A program made the translations under genes and the position numbers. From positions 30,025 through 94,024 of the forward strand of contig NZ_KI669405.1 in assembly GCF_000507765.1 (NCBI RefSeq): a stretch of 64,000 bases of DNA. Direction: 5' to 3'. Each line of letters starts with the position of its first letter. Position 1 is the first letter of the stretch. The notes below the pieces were generated by a model that did not search any database, was not told the origin of the DNA, and saw only the letters and a list, made by a program, of their open reading frames with translations. Positions 37,683-49,255 of the stretch are shown here, piece after piece. The DNA is from Streptococcus parasanguinis CC87K. GTDB lineage: Bacteria > Bacillota > Bacilli > Lactobacillales > Streptococcaceae.

Positions 37683-37699
37683 AAAGTGATAGGAATAAG

Positions 37700-38857
37700 A
37701 TGAAAAAACAATTTGAATTGATTGCAACGGCCGCTGCTGGTATAGAGGCTGTTGTTGGTCGAGAACTACGCGATCTCGGCTACGATTGCCAGGTTGAAAA
37801 TGGACGGGTTCGATTTCAAGGAGACCGTCGAGCAATCATAGAAACCAACCTCTGGTTGCGCGCGGCTGATCGAGTGAAAATTGTGGTTGGGACTTTTCCA
37901 GCCAAAACCTTCGAAGAACTCTTTCAAGGTGTCTTTGCTTTGGATTGGGAAAATTATTTGCCTTTAGGAGCACGTTTTCCTATTTCTAAGGCTAAATGTG
38001 TCAAATCAAAACTTCATAATGAACCTAGCGTTCAGGCCATTTCGAAAAAAGCAGTGGTTAAAAAGTTACAAAAACATTATGCCCGGCCAGAAGGTGTTCC
38101 TCTCATGGAAAATGGGGCAGAGTTCAAGATCGAAGTATCGATCCTTAAAGATCAAGCCACTGTCTTGATTGACACCACTGGTAGTAGCCTCTTCAAACGT
38201 GGTTATCGGACTGAAAAAGGGGGAGCCCCTATTAAGGAAAACATGGCAGCAGCAATTCTTCTGCTGTCAAACTGGTATCCAGATAAACCCTTGATTGACC
38301 CGACATGTGGTTCTGGAACGTTTTGTATTGAGGCGGCAATGATTGCGAGAAATATGGCACCTGGTTTACGTCGGACCTTTTCTTTTGAAGAATGGAACTG
38401 GATGGATGATCGCTTGATTCATGAAGTCCGTCAAGAAGCAAGCAGAAAAATCAATCGCGAGATCGAATTGGATATTATGGGAACCGATATCGATGCACGG
38501 ATGGTTGAGATTGCCAAAGAAAATGCCCAGAAAGCGGGCGTTAGCAGTGATATTACTTTCAAACAAATGCGAGTCCAAGATCTTCACTCAGATAAGATCA
38601 ACGGGGTGATTATCTCCAATCCTCCATATGGAGAACGCTTATCCGATGATGAAGGTGTGACGAAATTGTATACTGAAATGGGGCACGTATTTGCACCTCT
38701 CAAAACCTGGAGTAAATTTATCCTAACCAGTGATGAAGGTTTTGAATCTAAATTCGGTAGTAAAGCAGATAAAAAACGAAAACTTTATAACGGAACCCTA
38801 AAAGTTGATCTCTACCAATATTTTGGGGAACGAGTAAAACGGCAGATTAAGGCATAG
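37700..38857 (+). CDS. THUMP-domain rRNA methyltransferase (RlmL/YpsC family)
   Basis: 385 residues. N-terminal THUMP RNA-binding domain (ATAAAGIEAVVGRELRDLGY at the start), then a Rossmann methyltransferase with DPTCGSGTFCIEAA (SAM loop) and SNPPYGERL (the NPPY motif of N-methyltransferases). The family methylates guanine N2 in 23S rRNA; the E. coli relative RlmL makes m2G2445. The gene follows rnpB and is 11 bases before mapZ, so they are probably cotranscribed. Confidence 0.92.
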   Translation: MKKQFELIATAAAGIEAVVGRELRDLGYDCQVENGRVRFQGDRRAIIETNLWLRAADRVKIVVGTFPAKTFEELFQGVFALDWENYLPLGARFPISKAKCVKSKLHNEPSVQAISKKAVVKKLQKHYARPEGVPLMENGAEFKIEVSILKDQATVLIDTTGSSLFKRGYRTEKGGAPIKENMAAAILLLSNWYPDKPLIDPTCGSGTFCIEAAMIARNMAPGLRRTFSFEEWNWMDDRLIHEVRQEASRKINREIELDIMGTDIDARMVEIAKENAQKAGVSSDITFKQMRVQDLHSDKINGVIISNPPYGERLSDDEGVTKLYTEMGHVFAPLKTWSKFILTSDEGFESKFGSKADKKRKLYNGTLKVDLYQYFGERVKRQIKA

Positions 38858-38868
38858 AAAGGATTTTT

Positions 38869-40293
38869 ATGACAGAGAAGGATAAAAAGCCATTAGAGCA
38901 AGAAACAGAATCAATTTTAGAGTTTGAAGATGCTAAAGAGATGACGATTGGGCAGGCCAATCGAAAGGCAGAAGAAATCGAAGCAGGTGTCACTGAAGGT
39001 GATAATGTCTTAGACAAATACATCAAACAACACCGAGCAGAAATTGAAGCTGAAAAATACGATACAAAAATTTTGGCCAAAGAAGAATTGGCTAAAGCTG
39101 AAGAGTTGGCAGCTACAGAAACAGTTGCTGAAGTAGCTGAAGCAGTGGAGGAGCCGGAAGTGACGGAAACGGTCTTGGAACAAAGGCCTGAAATGGATGC
39201 TATCTCAACTGAATTACCTGCTAAGATTAAATTTGGTCCCACACCAACTGAACCAATTGTAGAAGCTGAGGAACTTCCTGAGGAAACACCAAGCAATGCG
39301 GGCAAACGAATCAAAGCGGTTCTATACTCTGCCTTAGGTCTTGCGATTGTCGGTTCGGCCATTTTTGTGACCTATAACTGGATGCACAGTCGTGGAAAAT
39401 CTGGTGGTACAACTGTTGTATCGTCTTCATCTAGCAAGTCATCTTCTACTTCTAAATCAAGTAGCAGTGAAACACAGGCTCAAAAATTGGAAGAGTTTAC
39501 CAAAGCCTACGATGCCTTTTTTGTAGATGAATCAAAAAGTGCTCTTAAAAATGATAAATTCGGAGACTTGGAAAATCTGAAGAAACTGCTGGACAAATTA
39601 GAAGGAAGCAGTGATTATAATGCGGCTAAAACAAAATATGAAGACCTTGTGAAGCAAGTTTCTGCCATTCAAAAAGTGAATTCTCAATTTAGTTCTCCAG
39701 TCATCAAAGATGGAGTTCTTGATGCAACTGCCAAAGCGAAAAGTGATGCGACCTTTGCAGAAACAAAGACAGGCAATGAAAAATTAGATAGCTTATTGAA
39801 TGAGGCGGTTGCGCAAGGACGTTCACAACAAGTTGCGACACCGGCACCAGTGACAGGGACAGGTGGTACAGATACTTCTAATGCAACTCCAGCCCCAGCT
39901 CAAGCAGCAACGCCTACGGCCCCAGCTGTCAATGCTGCTACAGGTAGTGCAGGAACGGCAAACCCAGGCTATTCAGGGTACGGTCTTCCAAGCGATGGAG
40001 TTCCACTTCAGCGGAACTTGAGCCGTGTGCCATATAACCAAGCAGCTATCAATGATGTCAATAACCCGGCTTGGGTGTTTGGTGATGGGATCCTTGAAAA
40101 AGTATTGAACATTGCTCGTAAACGTGGGCATATCACTGGCAATCAATACATTTTAGAGCGTGTTAATATCATTAACGGTAATGGCTATTACAACCTCTTC
40201 AAACCAGATGGAACCTATCTCTTTAGTATCAATGCCAAGACTGGTTATTTCGTAGGGAACGGCAAAGGTCATTCAGATGCTCTGGATTATTAA
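38869..40293 (+). CDS. mapZ: Mid-cell-anchored division-site protein MapZ (LocZ)
   Basis: 474 residues. An acidic cytoplasmic domain (about 1-140), one membrane helix (about 150-170), a Ser-rich linker (SSSSSKSSSTSKSSSSE), an extracellular helical domain (about 205-330), a Pro/Ala/Thr linker and a C-terminal domain that binds peptidoglycan (GYSGYGLPSDGVPL to the end). MapZ forms rings that mark future division sites and guide FtsZ; in pneumococcus it is phosphorylated by StkP, encoded at 49.3 kb here. The exact phosphothreonines cannot be assigned from this sequence alone. AAAGGA precedes the ATG. Confidence 0.94.
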   Translation: MTEKDKKPLEQETESILEFEDAKEMTIGQANRKAEEIEAGVTEGDNVLDKYIKQHRAEIEAEKYDTKILAKEELAKAEELAATETVAEVAEAVEEPEVTETVLEQRPEMDAISTELPAKIKFGPTPTEPIVEAEELPEETPSNAGKRIKAVLYSALGLAIVGSAIFVTYNWMHSRGKSGGTTVVSSSSSKSSSTSKSSSSETQAQKLEEFTKAYDAFFVDESKSALKNDKFGDLENLKKLLDKLEGSSDYNAAKTKYEDLVKQVSAIQKVNSQFSSPVIKDGVLDATAKAKSDATFAETKTGNEKLDSLLNEAVAQGRSQQVATPAPVTGTGGTDTSNATPAPAQAATPTAPAVNAATGSAGTANPGYSGYGLPSDGVPLQRNLSRVPYNQAAINDVNNPAWVFGDGILEKVLNIARKRGHITGNQYILERVNIINGNGYYNLFKPDGTYLFSINAKTGYFVGNGKGHSDALDY

Positions 40294-40332
40294 TGCTTGA
40301 TCAGACATCCCTTTTCTGGGAAGAAATACAAT

Positions 40333-40366
40333 AAAAAAGGATGAACCAGAGGTTCGTCCTTTTTTA
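40333..40366. terminator. Bidirectional terminator between mapZ and luxS
   Basis: AAAAAAGGATGAACC (40333-40347) pairs with GGTTCGTCCTTTTTT (40351-40365), serving the convergent mapZ and luxS genes. Confidence 0.93.
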
Positions 40367-40368
40367 TA

Positions 40369-40851
40369 TCAAACAAGATGACGTTCAAAGGGATCGTCCG
40401 AAATTCCTTGATCTAGAATCAGGCGACACCATTCTTTGGCTGAAAAGAGACTGTGGTCCTTGTAATTTCCACAAGACTCAATAGTGGTGCCTGGGACATT
40501 CTCCCAAGTGCTGACAGATGCAATTTCTTCTAAAGAATCTTTGATTACTTTAGCAATTTCCGTACTCGAATGTTGTCCCCACATGATCATATGAAAACCG
40601 GTACGACATCCAAATGGGGAACAGTCAATCATACCATCTATGCGTTTGCGAATGAGCATCGCAAGAAGATGCTCGATTGTGTGGAGCCCTGCTGTTGGAA
40701 TCGCATTTTCATTCGGCTGCACTAGGCGAATATCAAAGTTAGAGATGATATCTCCGTTTGGTCCAGTTTCCTCCCCAATCAAGCGCACATAAGGAGCCTT
40801 CACGGCTGTGTGGTCCAATTCAAAACTTTCAACAATTACTTCTTTTGTCAT
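40369..40851 (-). CDS. luxS: S-ribosylhomocysteine lyase LuxS
   Basis: 160 residues from ATG at 40851, which has AAGGA seven bases before it; a TTG two codons upstream is not favoured. Splits S-ribosylhomocysteine into homocysteine and DPD, the AI-2 precursor, in the activated methyl cycle. Metal ligands H57 and H61 in GLHTIEH and C127 in [10 protein letters not shown], plus the catalytic C82 in FGCRTGFH, are intact. Single-gene unit convergent with mapZ. Confidence 0.97.
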   Translation of the reverse strand: MTKEVIVESFELDHTAVKAPYVRLIGEETGPNGDIISNFDIRLVQPNENAIPTAGLHTIEHLLAMLIRKRIDGMIDCSPFGCRTGFHMIMWGQHSSTEIAKVIKDSLEEIASVSTWENVPGTTIESCGNYKDHSLFSAKEWCRLILDQGISDDPFERHLV

Positions 40852-40877
40852 ATTCAAATCCTTCTTTGTTTTTCTTG

Positions 40878-40905
40878 ATTATAGCATAAAAAGCAGATTC
40901 AACAA
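40878..40905 (-). promoter_or_regulatory. luxS promoter
   Basis: On the minus strand TTGTTG (40905-40900), 16-base spacer ending in TGC, TATAAT (40883-40878). Confidence 0.78.
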
Positions 40906-41007
40906 AGTGGAAATAGATGAATTCCTCACAGATGTTCCATGAAAGAAAAGTAGATAAAAGAACAATCGTTAAGCAAAAATATAAAAGTTTTTTCCTGTTT
41001 TTTTAGA

Positions 41008-41036
41008 TTGTTAATTTTAGTAATTTATGGTAAAAT
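41008..41036 (+). promoter_or_regulatory. rny promoter
   Basis: TTGTTA (41008-41013), 17-base spacer, TAAAAT (41031-41036). Confidence 0.8.
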
Positions 41037-41084
41037 GTAAAAGAATTTTTAATTCAACTAATTAAATAGATTTGGGGTAAAAGC

Positions 41085-42692
41085 ATGAATTTTTTAATTA
41101 CAGGTGTTTTTGCCGCGGTCATTGGTTTAGTCATTGGATATGTGGGAACTGCTCTTAAAATGAAAGCTTCAAAAGAAGCTGCGGAATTCACCCTTTTAAA
41201 TGCTGAACAAGAAGCAACGAATTTACGTGGACAGGCAGAACGCGAAGCCGATTTGATTTTAAAAGAGGCGAAGCATGAGTCAAGTTCACTTAAAAAAGAA
41301 GCACTTTTGGAGGCAAAGGAAGAAGCCAGAAAATATCGTGAAGAGGTCGATGCTGAGTTTAAGTCAGAACGACAAGAATTGAAGCAATTAGAAAGCCGTT
41401 TGGCAGAACGTGCTAGCAATCTTGATCGTAAAGACGACATTTTAACAAGCAAAGAACAGTCTCTTGAACACAAAGAGCAAAGTCTTACAGATAGAACTAA
41501 ACACATTGATACGCGTGAACAACAGCTGGAAGAGCTTGAACACAAGAAAGTAGAAGAACTGGAACGTGTCGCTGCTCTAAGTCAAGGAGAAGCGCGTGAC
41601 ATTATTTTGAATCAGACGGAAGAGCATCTTTCAAAAGAAATTGCATCGCAAATTCGTGATGCTGAGTTGGAAGTGAAGGAACGTTCTGATAAGATGGCTA
41701 AAGACATTCTTGTCCAAGCCATGCAACGGATGGCAGGTGATTTTGTTGCTGAGCAAACAAACTCAACGGTTCATTTACCAGATGATAGCATGAAGGGCCG
41801 TATTATTGGGCGTGAAGGGCGCAATATTCGTACTTTTGAGAGCTTGACAGGTGTCGATGTGATTATCGATGATACGCCTGAGGTGGTGACCTTGTCAGGG
41901 TTTGATCCGATTCGTCGTGAAATCGCCCGCATGACAATGGAGAGCCTTCTCAAAGATGGTCGGATCCATCCAGCCCGCATCGAAGAGCTGGTTGAGAAGA
42001 ACCGTCAGGAAATTGACAATCGTATTCGTGAATACGGTGAAGCGGCTGCCTATGAAATTGGTGCGCCAAACCTCCATCCAGATTTGATGAAAATCATGGG
42101 ACGGTTGCAATTCCGTACCTCTTATGGTCAAAACGTTTTGCGTCACTCCATTGAAGTTGCCAAACTTTCTGGTATTATTGCTAGCGAGTTGGGTGAAAAT
42201 GCTACCTTGGCACGACGTGCAGGATTCTTACATGATATCGGTAAAGCGATTGACCGTGAAGTGGAAGGAAGTCACGTCGAGATTGGAACTGAATTGGCAC
42301 GGAAGTACAAGGAACACCCAGTGGTTGTCAATACCATTGCCAGTCACCATGGAGACGTGGAACCAGAAAGTGTCATCGCAGTCATTGTCGCTGCAGCGGA
42401 TGCCTTGAGTGCAGCTCGACCTGGAGCACGAAGTGAGTCACTTGAAAGCTACATCAAACGCTTGCAAGATCTTGAAGAAATTGCAAATAGTTTTGAAGGA
42501 GTTAAGACAAGTTTCGCCCTTCAAGCGGGTCGTGAAATCCGTATTATGGTTAGCCCTGAGGCGATCAAGGATGATAAAGTGACGATCTTAGCTCATGATA
42601 TTCGTGAGAAGATCGAGTCCAATCTTGAATATCCTGGAAACATTAAGGTTACCGTTATTCGAGAATTGCGTGCAGTCGATTACGCAAAATAA
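41085..42692 (+). CDS. rny: Ribonuclease Y
   Basis: 535 residues. Membrane-anchored endoribonuclease that starts mRNA decay in Firmicutes. N-terminal membrane helix (about 3-24), a long Glu/Lys-rich coiled coil (about 30-200), KH domain ([20 protein letters not shown]), and HD domain with [10 protein letters not shown], the HD pair in FLHDIGKA and SHHGDVEPE. Length is slightly above the Bacillus protein. The pattern GGGGTAAAAGCATG provides the ribosome site. Single gene with promoter and terminator. Confidence 0.97.
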   Translation: MNFLITGVFAAVIGLVIGYVGTALKMKASKEAAEFTLLNAEQEATNLRGQAEREADLILKEAKHESSSLKKEALLEAKEEARKYREEVDAEFKSERQELKQLESRLAERASNLDRKDDILTSKEQSLEHKEQSLTDRTKHIDTREQQLEELEHKKVEELERVAALSQGEARDIILNQTEEHLSKEIASQIRDAELEVKERSDKMAKDILVQAMQRMAGDFVAEQTNSTVHLPDDSMKGRIIGREGRNIRTFESLTGVDVIIDDTPEVVTLSGFDPIRREIARMTMESLLKDGRIHPARIEELVEKNRQEIDNRIREYGEAAAYEIGAPNLHPDLMKIMGRLQFRTSYGQNVLRHSIEVAKLSGIIASELGENATLARRAGFLHDIGKAIDREVEGSHVEIGTELARKYKEHPVVVNTIASHHGDVEPESVIAVIVAAADALSAARPGARSESLESYIKRLQDLEEIANSFEGVKTSFALQAGREIRIMVSPEAIKDDKVTILAHDIREKIESNLEYPGNIKVTVIRELRAVDYAK

Positions 42693-42695
42693 ATG

Positions 42696-42728
42696 AAAAG
42701 CTTGAGATCTAGCATCTCAAGCTTTTTG
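42696..42728. terminator. rny terminator
   Basis: AAAAGCTTGAGAT (42696-42708) pairs with ATCTCAAGCTTTT (42714-42726), followed by T. Confidence 0.92.
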
Positions 42729-42742
42729 AATGAAAAAATCAG

Positions 42743-42771
42743 TTGAAAATTAGGCCGATTTTTGTTACACT
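42743..42771 (+). promoter_or_regulatory. gmk operon promoter
   Basis: TTGAAA (42743-42748), 17-base spacer, TACACT (42766-42771). Confidence 0.78.
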
Positions 42772-42777
42772 AGATAG

Positions 42778-43431
<654 letters not shown>

Positions 43432-43456
43432 ATAATTAGAAATTAGGTATAGGAAT

Positions 43457-43771
43457 ATGATGTTAAAACCTTCTATTGATACATTGCTTGACAAAGTACC
43501 ATCAAAATATTCATTGGTCATTCTTGAGGCAAAACGGGCCCACGAATTGGAAAGTGGTGCAGTACCAACTCAAGAATTCCAATCAGTTAAATCAACATTA
43601 CAAGCGCTTGAAGAAATCGAGTCTGGAAACGTAGTTGTTCACCCGGATCCAGAAGCAAAACGTGAAGCGCTTCGTCGTCGGATTGAAGCAGAGCGGATTC
43701 GCAAAGAAGAAGAAGAGCGCAAAATTAAGGAACAAATTGCCAAAGAAAAAGAAGATGGTGAAAAAATTTAA
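43457..43771 (+). CDS. rpoZ: RNA polymerase omega subunit
   Basis: 104 residues. Small helical subunit that helps beta' fold. [28 protein letters not shown] carries the conserved core; the C-terminal third is a charged helix ([21 protein letters not shown]). Two adjacent ATGs (43457 and 43460) are equally possible. The Shine-Dalgarno sequence is weak (TAGGA). It follows gmk by 25 bases. Confidence 0.95.
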   Translation: MMLKPSIDTLLDKVPSKYSLVILEAKRAHELESGAVPTQEFQSVKSTLQALEEIESGNVVVHPDPEAKREALRRRIEAERIRKEEEERKIKEQIAKEKEDGEKI

Positions 43772-43858
43772 GGTTGGGGCTTCTCAATCTTATTTTTTGC
43801 TATTTAAAGGGTTCCGTGATAAAGTAAAGCTCATATGATAGAGGCTGGAGGTGAAAAA

Positions 43859-46243
43859 GTGATAGCAAAAGTCATCGTAGATGTCCCATTGATGCAGACA
43901 GATAAACCCTATTCTTATCAGATCCCATCAGAATTTGAGGATATGGTGGAGGCAGGTATGCGAGTTCATGTCCCCTTTGGTAAAGGGAATCGCCTCATTC
44001 AAGGGATTGTGGTAGATGTTTTAGAAGAGGCAGACACAAGCGAGGAATTAAAAGCGATTGTGGAGGTCTTGGATTACACTCCGGTCTTAAATCAAGAGCA
44101 GTTTTGGTTGGCGGATCAATTACGAAAAAGTGTTTTTTCTTATAAGATCACGATTTTAAAAACCATGCTTCCTTCTCTCCTCAATTCGAGTTATGATAAG
44201 ATTTTGTATCCTCAACCTTCTTTAGATCCCACTCTCAAAATAAAACTTTTTGGTGCAAAAAATGAAGTTTCTTTTTCTTCTCTAGATGCAGCCGATCAAG
44301 CCCAAGTGATGCGGTTGGTCAGAAAAGGAGATTTGGTACTTGAATACAAGGCCAAGGATAAGAAACAAATTAAAACAGAAAAATGGTATCGCGTTAACCA
44401 GGAAGGATTAAAAGAACTTCAACTATCAGCGAGAGCTAAAAAAAGGCTAGCATTGAAAGAGCGCCTGTTACTAGAGCAAGGGGAGCAACCCTTAGCAGGA
44501 TTGTATCAGGATTTTTCACGAGAAGTAGTGGCTTATTTTATTGATCAGGGTGTTTTAGAAATAACAGAACGAGAAGTGAATCGGGCGGCTGCATATTATG
44601 AAGGCAAAGAACAGACCCAGGCTCTGCTTTTAAATTCAGAGCAAGCAAAAGCTGTAGAAAGAGTAGTTTCTCAAATTGGGAAAACATCAAAGCCTTTTTT
44701 ATTAGAAGGTGTGACTGGAAGTGGGAAAACAGAAGTTTATCTGCAGATTATTCAGGAAGTTCTAAATAAGGGGAAAACGGCTATTATGTTGGTTCCTGAG
44801 ATTTCCCTGACGCCACAGATGACGGATCGTTTTATCTCTCGTTTTGGTCAGGAAGTAGCTATTCTGCACTCGGGCTTATCAAATGGTGAGAAGTATGATC
44901 AATGGCGAAAAGTTGAACGTGGGGAGGCCAAGGTAGTCGTTGGAGCACGCTCAGCCATCTTTGCCCCTTTGAAAAACATCGGAGCCATCATCATTGATGA
45001 GGAGCATGAGGCTTCCTACAAACAAGATAGTAATCCACGCTACCACGCAAGGGAAGTCGCAGTCCTAAGGGCTCAGTACAATCAAGCAGTCTTGCTTCTT
45101 GGATCTGCTACTCCAAGTCTAGAATCACGGGCTCGTGCAACAAAAGGGGTTTATGAATTAATTCGTCTAACCCAGCGGGCCAATCCGGTAGCCAAAATTC
45201 CAGAAGTTAAAGTCGTTGATTTCCGTGATTATATTGGCCAAAATGAAGCTGGTAACTTCACTCCGGTTCTAGTGGAAGCTATTGCTGATCGCTTGCAGAA
45301 AAAAGAGCAGGTTGTCTTGATGTTGAACCGCCGTGGTTATTCCAGTTTTGTCATGTGTCGCGAGTGTGGAACTGTAGATACTTGTCCCAATTGTGACATC
45401 TCTTTGACCCTCCACATGGATACTAAAACCATGAACTGTCATTATTGTGGCTATAGTAAAGCGATTCCTCGACACTGTCCAAATTGCCAAAGTCCTTCCA
45501 TTCGTTATTACGGGACAGGAACACAAAAAGCTTATGATGAATTACAAGAGATCTTTCCTGAAGCTAAAATTCTGCGCATGGATGTGGATACCACTCGAAA
45601 AAAGGGGAGCCACGCAGCGATATTAGATGCTTTTGGGAATGGAGAAGCGGATATTTTGTTAGGGACGCAAATGATTGCGAAGGGATTGGATTTTCCAAAT
45701 GTGACGTTAGTGGGTGTCTTGAATGCGGATACTTCTTTAAATTTACCGGATTATCGATCCTCTGAGAGAACCTTTCAACTCTTGACTCAGGTGGCAGGAA
45801 GGGCCGGACGAGCAGAGAAAGAAGGAGAGGTTATCATTCAAAGCTACAACCCCAATCATTATGCGATTCGATTTGCCAAAGACCAAGATTATGAAGGTTT
45901 TTTTGCCTATGAAATGCAGATTCGCCGGCAGTTAGGCTATACGCCTTATTACTTCACAGTTGGGCTAACCCTATCTCATAAGAGTGAGGAAATGGTGATG
46001 GAGAAGTCACATCAGGTCATGGAAATTCTCCGATCTGGCTTATCTGATCAGGTCCAAATCTTAGGACCAACACCTAAACCAATTGCACGCACACATAATT
46101 TGTATCATTATCAAATCATTGTGAAATATCGTTTCGAAGAAGGCATGACTCAGGTCTTGAATCAAATCTTAGAATTTACACAAGAAAGAGGCAACCAAGA
46201 TCTACGTGTCAGTATTGATAATGAACCTCAAAGTTTTATGTAA
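43859..46243 (+). CDS. priA: Primosomal helicase PriA
   Basis: 794 residues from GTG 43859, chosen because GGAGG lies seven bases upstream and the protein then starts like other PriA ([19 protein letters not shown]); the ATG at 43835 would put the Shine-Dalgarno inside the gene. 3'-to-5' helicase that restarts stalled forks. N-terminal 3' DNA-binding domain, Walker [16 protein letters not shown] in [13 protein letters not shown], zinc-binding cysteine pairs (CRECG, CPNCD, CHYCG, CPNCQ) and [11 protein letters not shown]. Coupled gene run toward fmt (11-base gap). Confidence 0.96.
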   Translation: MIAKVIVDVPLMQTDKPYSYQIPSEFEDMVEAGMRVHVPFGKGNRLIQGIVVDVLEEADTSEELKAIVEVLDYTPVLNQEQFWLADQLRKSVFSYKITILKTMLPSLLNSSYDKILYPQPSLDPTLKIKLFGAKNEVSFSSLDAADQAQVMRLVRKGDLVLEYKAKDKKQIKTEKWYRVNQEGLKELQLSARAKKRLALKERLLLEQGEQPLAGLYQDFSREVVAYFIDQGVLEITEREVNRAAAYYEGKEQTQALLLNSEQAKAVERVVSQIGKTSKPFLLEGVTGSGKTEVYLQIIQEVLNKGKTAIMLVPEISLTPQMTDRFISRFGQEVAILHSGLSNGEKYDQWRKVERGEAKVVVGARSAIFAPLKNIGAIIIDEEHEASYKQDSNPRYHAREVAVLRAQYNQAVLLLGSATPSLESRARATKGVYELIRLTQRANPVAKIPEVKVVDFRDYIGQNEAGNFTPVLVEAIADRLQKKEQVVLMLNRRGYSSFVMCRECGTVDTCPNCDISLTLHMDTKTMNCHYCGYSKAIPRHCPNCQSPSIRYYGTGTQKAYDELQEIFPEAKILRMDVDTTRKKGSHAAILDAFGNGEADILLGTQMIAKGLDFPNVTLVGVLNADTSLNLPDYRSSERTFQLLTQVAGRAGRAEKEGEVIIQSYNPNHYAIRFAKDQDYEGFFAYEMQIRRQLGYTPYYFTVGLTLSHKSEEMVMEKSHQVMEILRSGLSDQVQILGPTPKPIARTHNLYHYQIIVKYRFEEGMTQVLNQILEFTQERGNQDLRVSIDNEPQSFM

Positions 46244-46254
46244 GGAAGAAAGAA

Positions 46255-47190
46255 ATGACAAAATTAATTTTTATGGGAACGCCTGATTTTTCAGCGACGG
46301 TTTTAAAGGGATTGTTAGCAGATTCGCGCTATGAAATTTTGGCAGTTGTGACTCAACCAGACCGCAAAGTAGGTCGCAAAAAAGAGATTCGAATGACCCC
46401 GGTGAAGCAGGTAGCTTTGGAACATCAACTACCGGTTCTTCAGCCGGAGAAATTATCGGGTAGTCCAGAAATGGAAACTCTCTTATCACTAGATGCAGAT
46501 GGAATTGTGACCGCTGCTTTTGGACAATTTTTACCGACAAAATTGTTGGAGAACTTTCAGTTTGCGGTGAATGTCCACGCGTCTTTATTACCTAAATATA
46601 GAGGTGGAGCTCCCATTCACTATGCCCTGATCAATGGTGACGAAGAAGCTGGGGTTACAATTATGGAAATGGTCAAGGAAATGGATGCCGGAGACATGAT
46701 TGCAGCTCGTTCTCTCCCAATTTTAGATGAGGACAATGTGGGAACTTTGTTTGAAAAATTGGCAGTCCTTGGACGTGACTTACTCCTAGATACTTTGCCA
46801 GCTTACCTGGCAGGGGAGATCAAGCCAAGTCCACAAGATCCAAGTTTGGTCACATTTTCACCGAATATTTTACCGGAAGAAGAGGTTTTGGACTGGACCA
46901 AAACCAATCGCCAAGTCTTTAATCAGATCCGAGGGATGAATCCTTGGCCGGTCGCTCATACGTTATTAAATGGGCAACGCTTTAAAATTTATGAAGCAGA
47001 GCTATGCGAAGGAAATGGAAATCCAGGAGAAGTGATTGCTTTGACCAAAAAAGAGTTGCTGGTCGCTGCAGGAGAAGGCGCATTGTCCCTTAAAGTTGTG
47101 CAGCCAGCAGGAAAACCAAAAATGTCCATCACAGACTTTTTGAATGGCGCTGGCCGTCAATTGAAAGTAGGAGATCACTTTGGAAGTTAA
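46255..47190 (+). CDS. fmt: Methionyl-tRNA formyltransferase
   Basis: 311 residues. Formylates Met-tRNAi with 10-formyl-THF before initiation. [12 protein letters not shown] at the start, the folate/catalytic segment [20 protein letters not shown] with the Asn-His pair, and [16 protein letters not shown] are standard. GGAAG precedes the ATG. Its end overlaps the upstream codons of rsmB, the usual pairing. Confidence 0.97.
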   Translation: MTKLIFMGTPDFSATVLKGLLADSRYEILAVVTQPDRKVGRKKEIRMTPVKQVALEHQLPVLQPEKLSGSPEMETLLSLDADGIVTAAFGQFLPTKLLENFQFAVNVHASLLPKYRGGAPIHYALINGDEEAGVTIMEMVKEMDAGDMIAARSLPILDEDNVGTLFEKLAVLGRDLLLDTLPAYLAGEIKPSPQDPSLVTFSPNILPEEEVLDWTKTNRQVFNQIRGMNPWPVAHTLLNGQRFKIYEAELCEGNGNPGEVIALTKKELLVAAGEGALSLKVVQPAGKPKMSITDFLNGAGRQLKVGDHFGS

Positions 47191-47194
47191 ACAA

Positions 47195-48493
47195 ATGAAT
47201 GCGCGTGAACAGATCGTTCGAGTGCTAGAAGAGGTTTTTGAGCAGGGAGCTTATTCTAATATTGCCCTAAATCAAGCGCTAGAACACTCTCAACTTTCAG
47301 ATAAAGATAGAAGCTTTGTTACGGAAGTTGTATACGGTACTGTAGCACGGAAGATAACGCTCGAGTGGTATCTCGCCCACGTAATTGAAGACCGGACGAA
47401 ATTAGATCCTTGGCTCTATTATCTTTTGATGATGAGTTTGTATCAACTTGTCTATTTAGACCGAATTCCCGATCATGCCATCGTCAATGAAGCTGTCCGG
47501 ATAGCAAAACGTCGTAAAGAAGGCAGTGAGAAGTTTGTCAATGCTATTCTTAGAAAGCTCCTCCGCGAGGGACTACCAGCTATTGATACGATCAAGCGAA
47601 AGAACAAACGTTATTCGGTAGAGTATTCCCTACCCGTATGGTTGGTCAAAGCATTGATCGAAGAATACGGTGAAGAACGTGCTGGCGCTATTTTTAAGAG
47701 TCTCTATCAACGTAATAAATCCAGTATTCGTGTGATTAATCTAGACGAAAAAGAAGAGTTAGCGCAGCTACTCGAAGCAACCTCCTCTCTACTTGCTCCC
47801 TCTGCTCTCGTGAAAGAACAGGGACATTTTGCAGCGCATTCCTTGTTCAAAGAAGGGCACATTACTATTCAAGACGAGTCCAGTCAATTGGTGGCACCGG
47901 CTTTGGATTTGCAAGGAGATGAGTGGGTTTTAGATGCCTGTGCGGCGCCAGGTGGAAAGACGACTCACCTGGCTTCTTATCTCACAACTGGGAAAGTCAC
48001 AGCCTTGGATCTCTATGACCATAAGCTCAAATTGATTCAAGAAAATGCTAATCGGCTCCATGTTGCGGACAAAATTTTGACAAAGAAGTTAGATGCGACA
48101 AAAGTCTTTGAAACATTTGGACCTGATGCTTTCGATAAAATTTTGGTGGATGCGCCTTGTTCAGGGATTGGTTTGATCCGGAGAAAGCCTGATATCAAGT
48201 ACAATAAAGAGAGTGCAGATTTTGTATCTTTACAAGCTATTCAATTGGCCATTCTGGATAGTGTTTGTCAAAGTGTGCGTAAAGGTGGTATAATAGTGTA
48301 CAGTACGTGTACAATTATGGGTAAAGAGAATTTTGAAGTGGTGGACCAATTTTTGAAAAACCATCCAAATTTCGAACAAGTCCCATTGGATCACGAAAGA
48401 AAAGATATTCTTAAAAATGATTGTATCCTTATTACACCCGAATTATATGGAAGCGACGGCTTCTTTATCAGTCGTTTTAAGAGAATCTCATAA
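47195..48493 (+). CDS. rsmB: 16S rRNA (cytosine-967 C5)-methyltransferase RsmB (Sun)
   Basis: 432 residues from ATG 47195, which has GGAAG upstream; a TTG at 47180 overlaps fmt and is less likely. N-terminal NusB-like RNA-binding domain, then the methyltransferase with DACAAPGGKTTHLA (SAM), DAPCSGIGLIRRKPDIKY (one active-site Cys) and YSTCTI (the second Cys). It methylates C967 of 16S rRNA. It lies between fmt and phpP with 21 bases to the next start. Confidence 0.96.
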   Translation: MNAREQIVRVLEEVFEQGAYSNIALNQALEHSQLSDKDRSFVTEVVYGTVARKITLEWYLAHVIEDRTKLDPWLYYLLMMSLYQLVYLDRIPDHAIVNEAVRIAKRRKEGSEKFVNAILRKLLREGLPAIDTIKRKNKRYSVEYSLPVWLVKALIEEYGEERAGAIFKSLYQRNKSSIRVINLDEKEELAQLLEATSSLLAPSALVKEQGHFAAHSLFKEGHITIQDESSQLVAPALDLQGDEWVLDACAAPGGKTTHLASYLTTGKVTALDLYDHKLKLIQENANRLHVADKILTKKLDATKVFETFGPDAFDKILVDAPCSGIGLIRRKPDIKYNKESADFVSLQAIQLAILDSVCQSVRKGGIIVYSTCTIMGKENFEVVDQFLKNHPNFEQVPLDHERKDILKNDCILITPELYGSDGFFISRFKRIS

Positions 48494-48514
48494 TATCAGG
48501 AGGAAACTGACAGT

Positions 48515-49255
48515 ATGGATATTACGATCTTAACCGATGTAGGTCAAAGACGGACAAATAACCAAGACTATGCAAATCAATATAAAAACAAGGCAGGAAA
48601 ATCTATGGTTTTACTTGCTGATGGTATGGGAGGACACCGTGCCGGAAATATTGCTAGTGAAATGGCAGTCACAGACCTAGGTGCGGCTTGGGTTTCTTCT
48701 GAGATCGAGACGGTTAATCAAGTACGGGAATGGTTTGCAGAACATTTAGAAGCTGTGAACCGTCGGATCCATTTAGCTGGGCAAGATGATGAGCACAAAG
48801 GAATGGGAACGACACTGGAAGCTTTGGCTTTTGTAGAAGGACAAGTGATTTATGCCCATGTTGGAGATTCGCGGATTGGCCTCATTCGTCAGGGCGAATA
48901 CCAGCAGTTGACCAGTGATCATTCTCTTGTAAATGCTCTTTTGCGAGCAGGTCAAATCACAGAGGAAGAAGCAGCCCATCATCCTCAACGTAACATCATC
49001 ACTCAGTCCATTGGCCAAAAAGATGAGTTGGAGCCGGATTATGGTTTGGTGACGGTTGAAGCAGATGATTATATTTTGATCAATAGTGACGGTTTAACTA
49101 ATATGATTGGCCCGGATGAAATCAGAGATATTGTCTTGAGTGATGTTTCACTGGAAGAAAAAGCTCAAACCTTGATTCGTTTTGCCAATAATGCTGGAGG
49201 CTTGGATAATATCACTGTTGTACTGCTCCACTTTACTGAGGAGGACGCAGCATGA
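48515..49255 (+). CDS. phpP: PP2C-type Ser/Thr protein phosphatase PhpP (Stp)
   Basis: 246 residues. Metal-dependent phosphatase that reverses StkP phosphorylation. Metal ligands appear in [40 protein letters not shown] and the final [15 protein letters not shown] precedes the ATG. Stop and stkP start overlap by four bases, so kinase and phosphatase are made together. Confidence 0.96.
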   Translation: MDITILTDVGQRRTNNQDYANQYKNKAGKSMVLLADGMGGHRAGNIASEMAVTDLGAAWVSSEIETVNQVREWFAEHLEAVNRRIHLAGQDDEHKGMGTTLEALAFVEGQVIYAHVGDSRIGLIRQGEYQQLTSDHSLVNALLRAGQITEEEAAHHPQRNIITQSIGQKDELEPDYGLVTVEADDYILINSDGLTNMIGPDEIRDIVLSDVSLEEKAQTLIRFANNAGGLDNITVVLLHFTEEDAA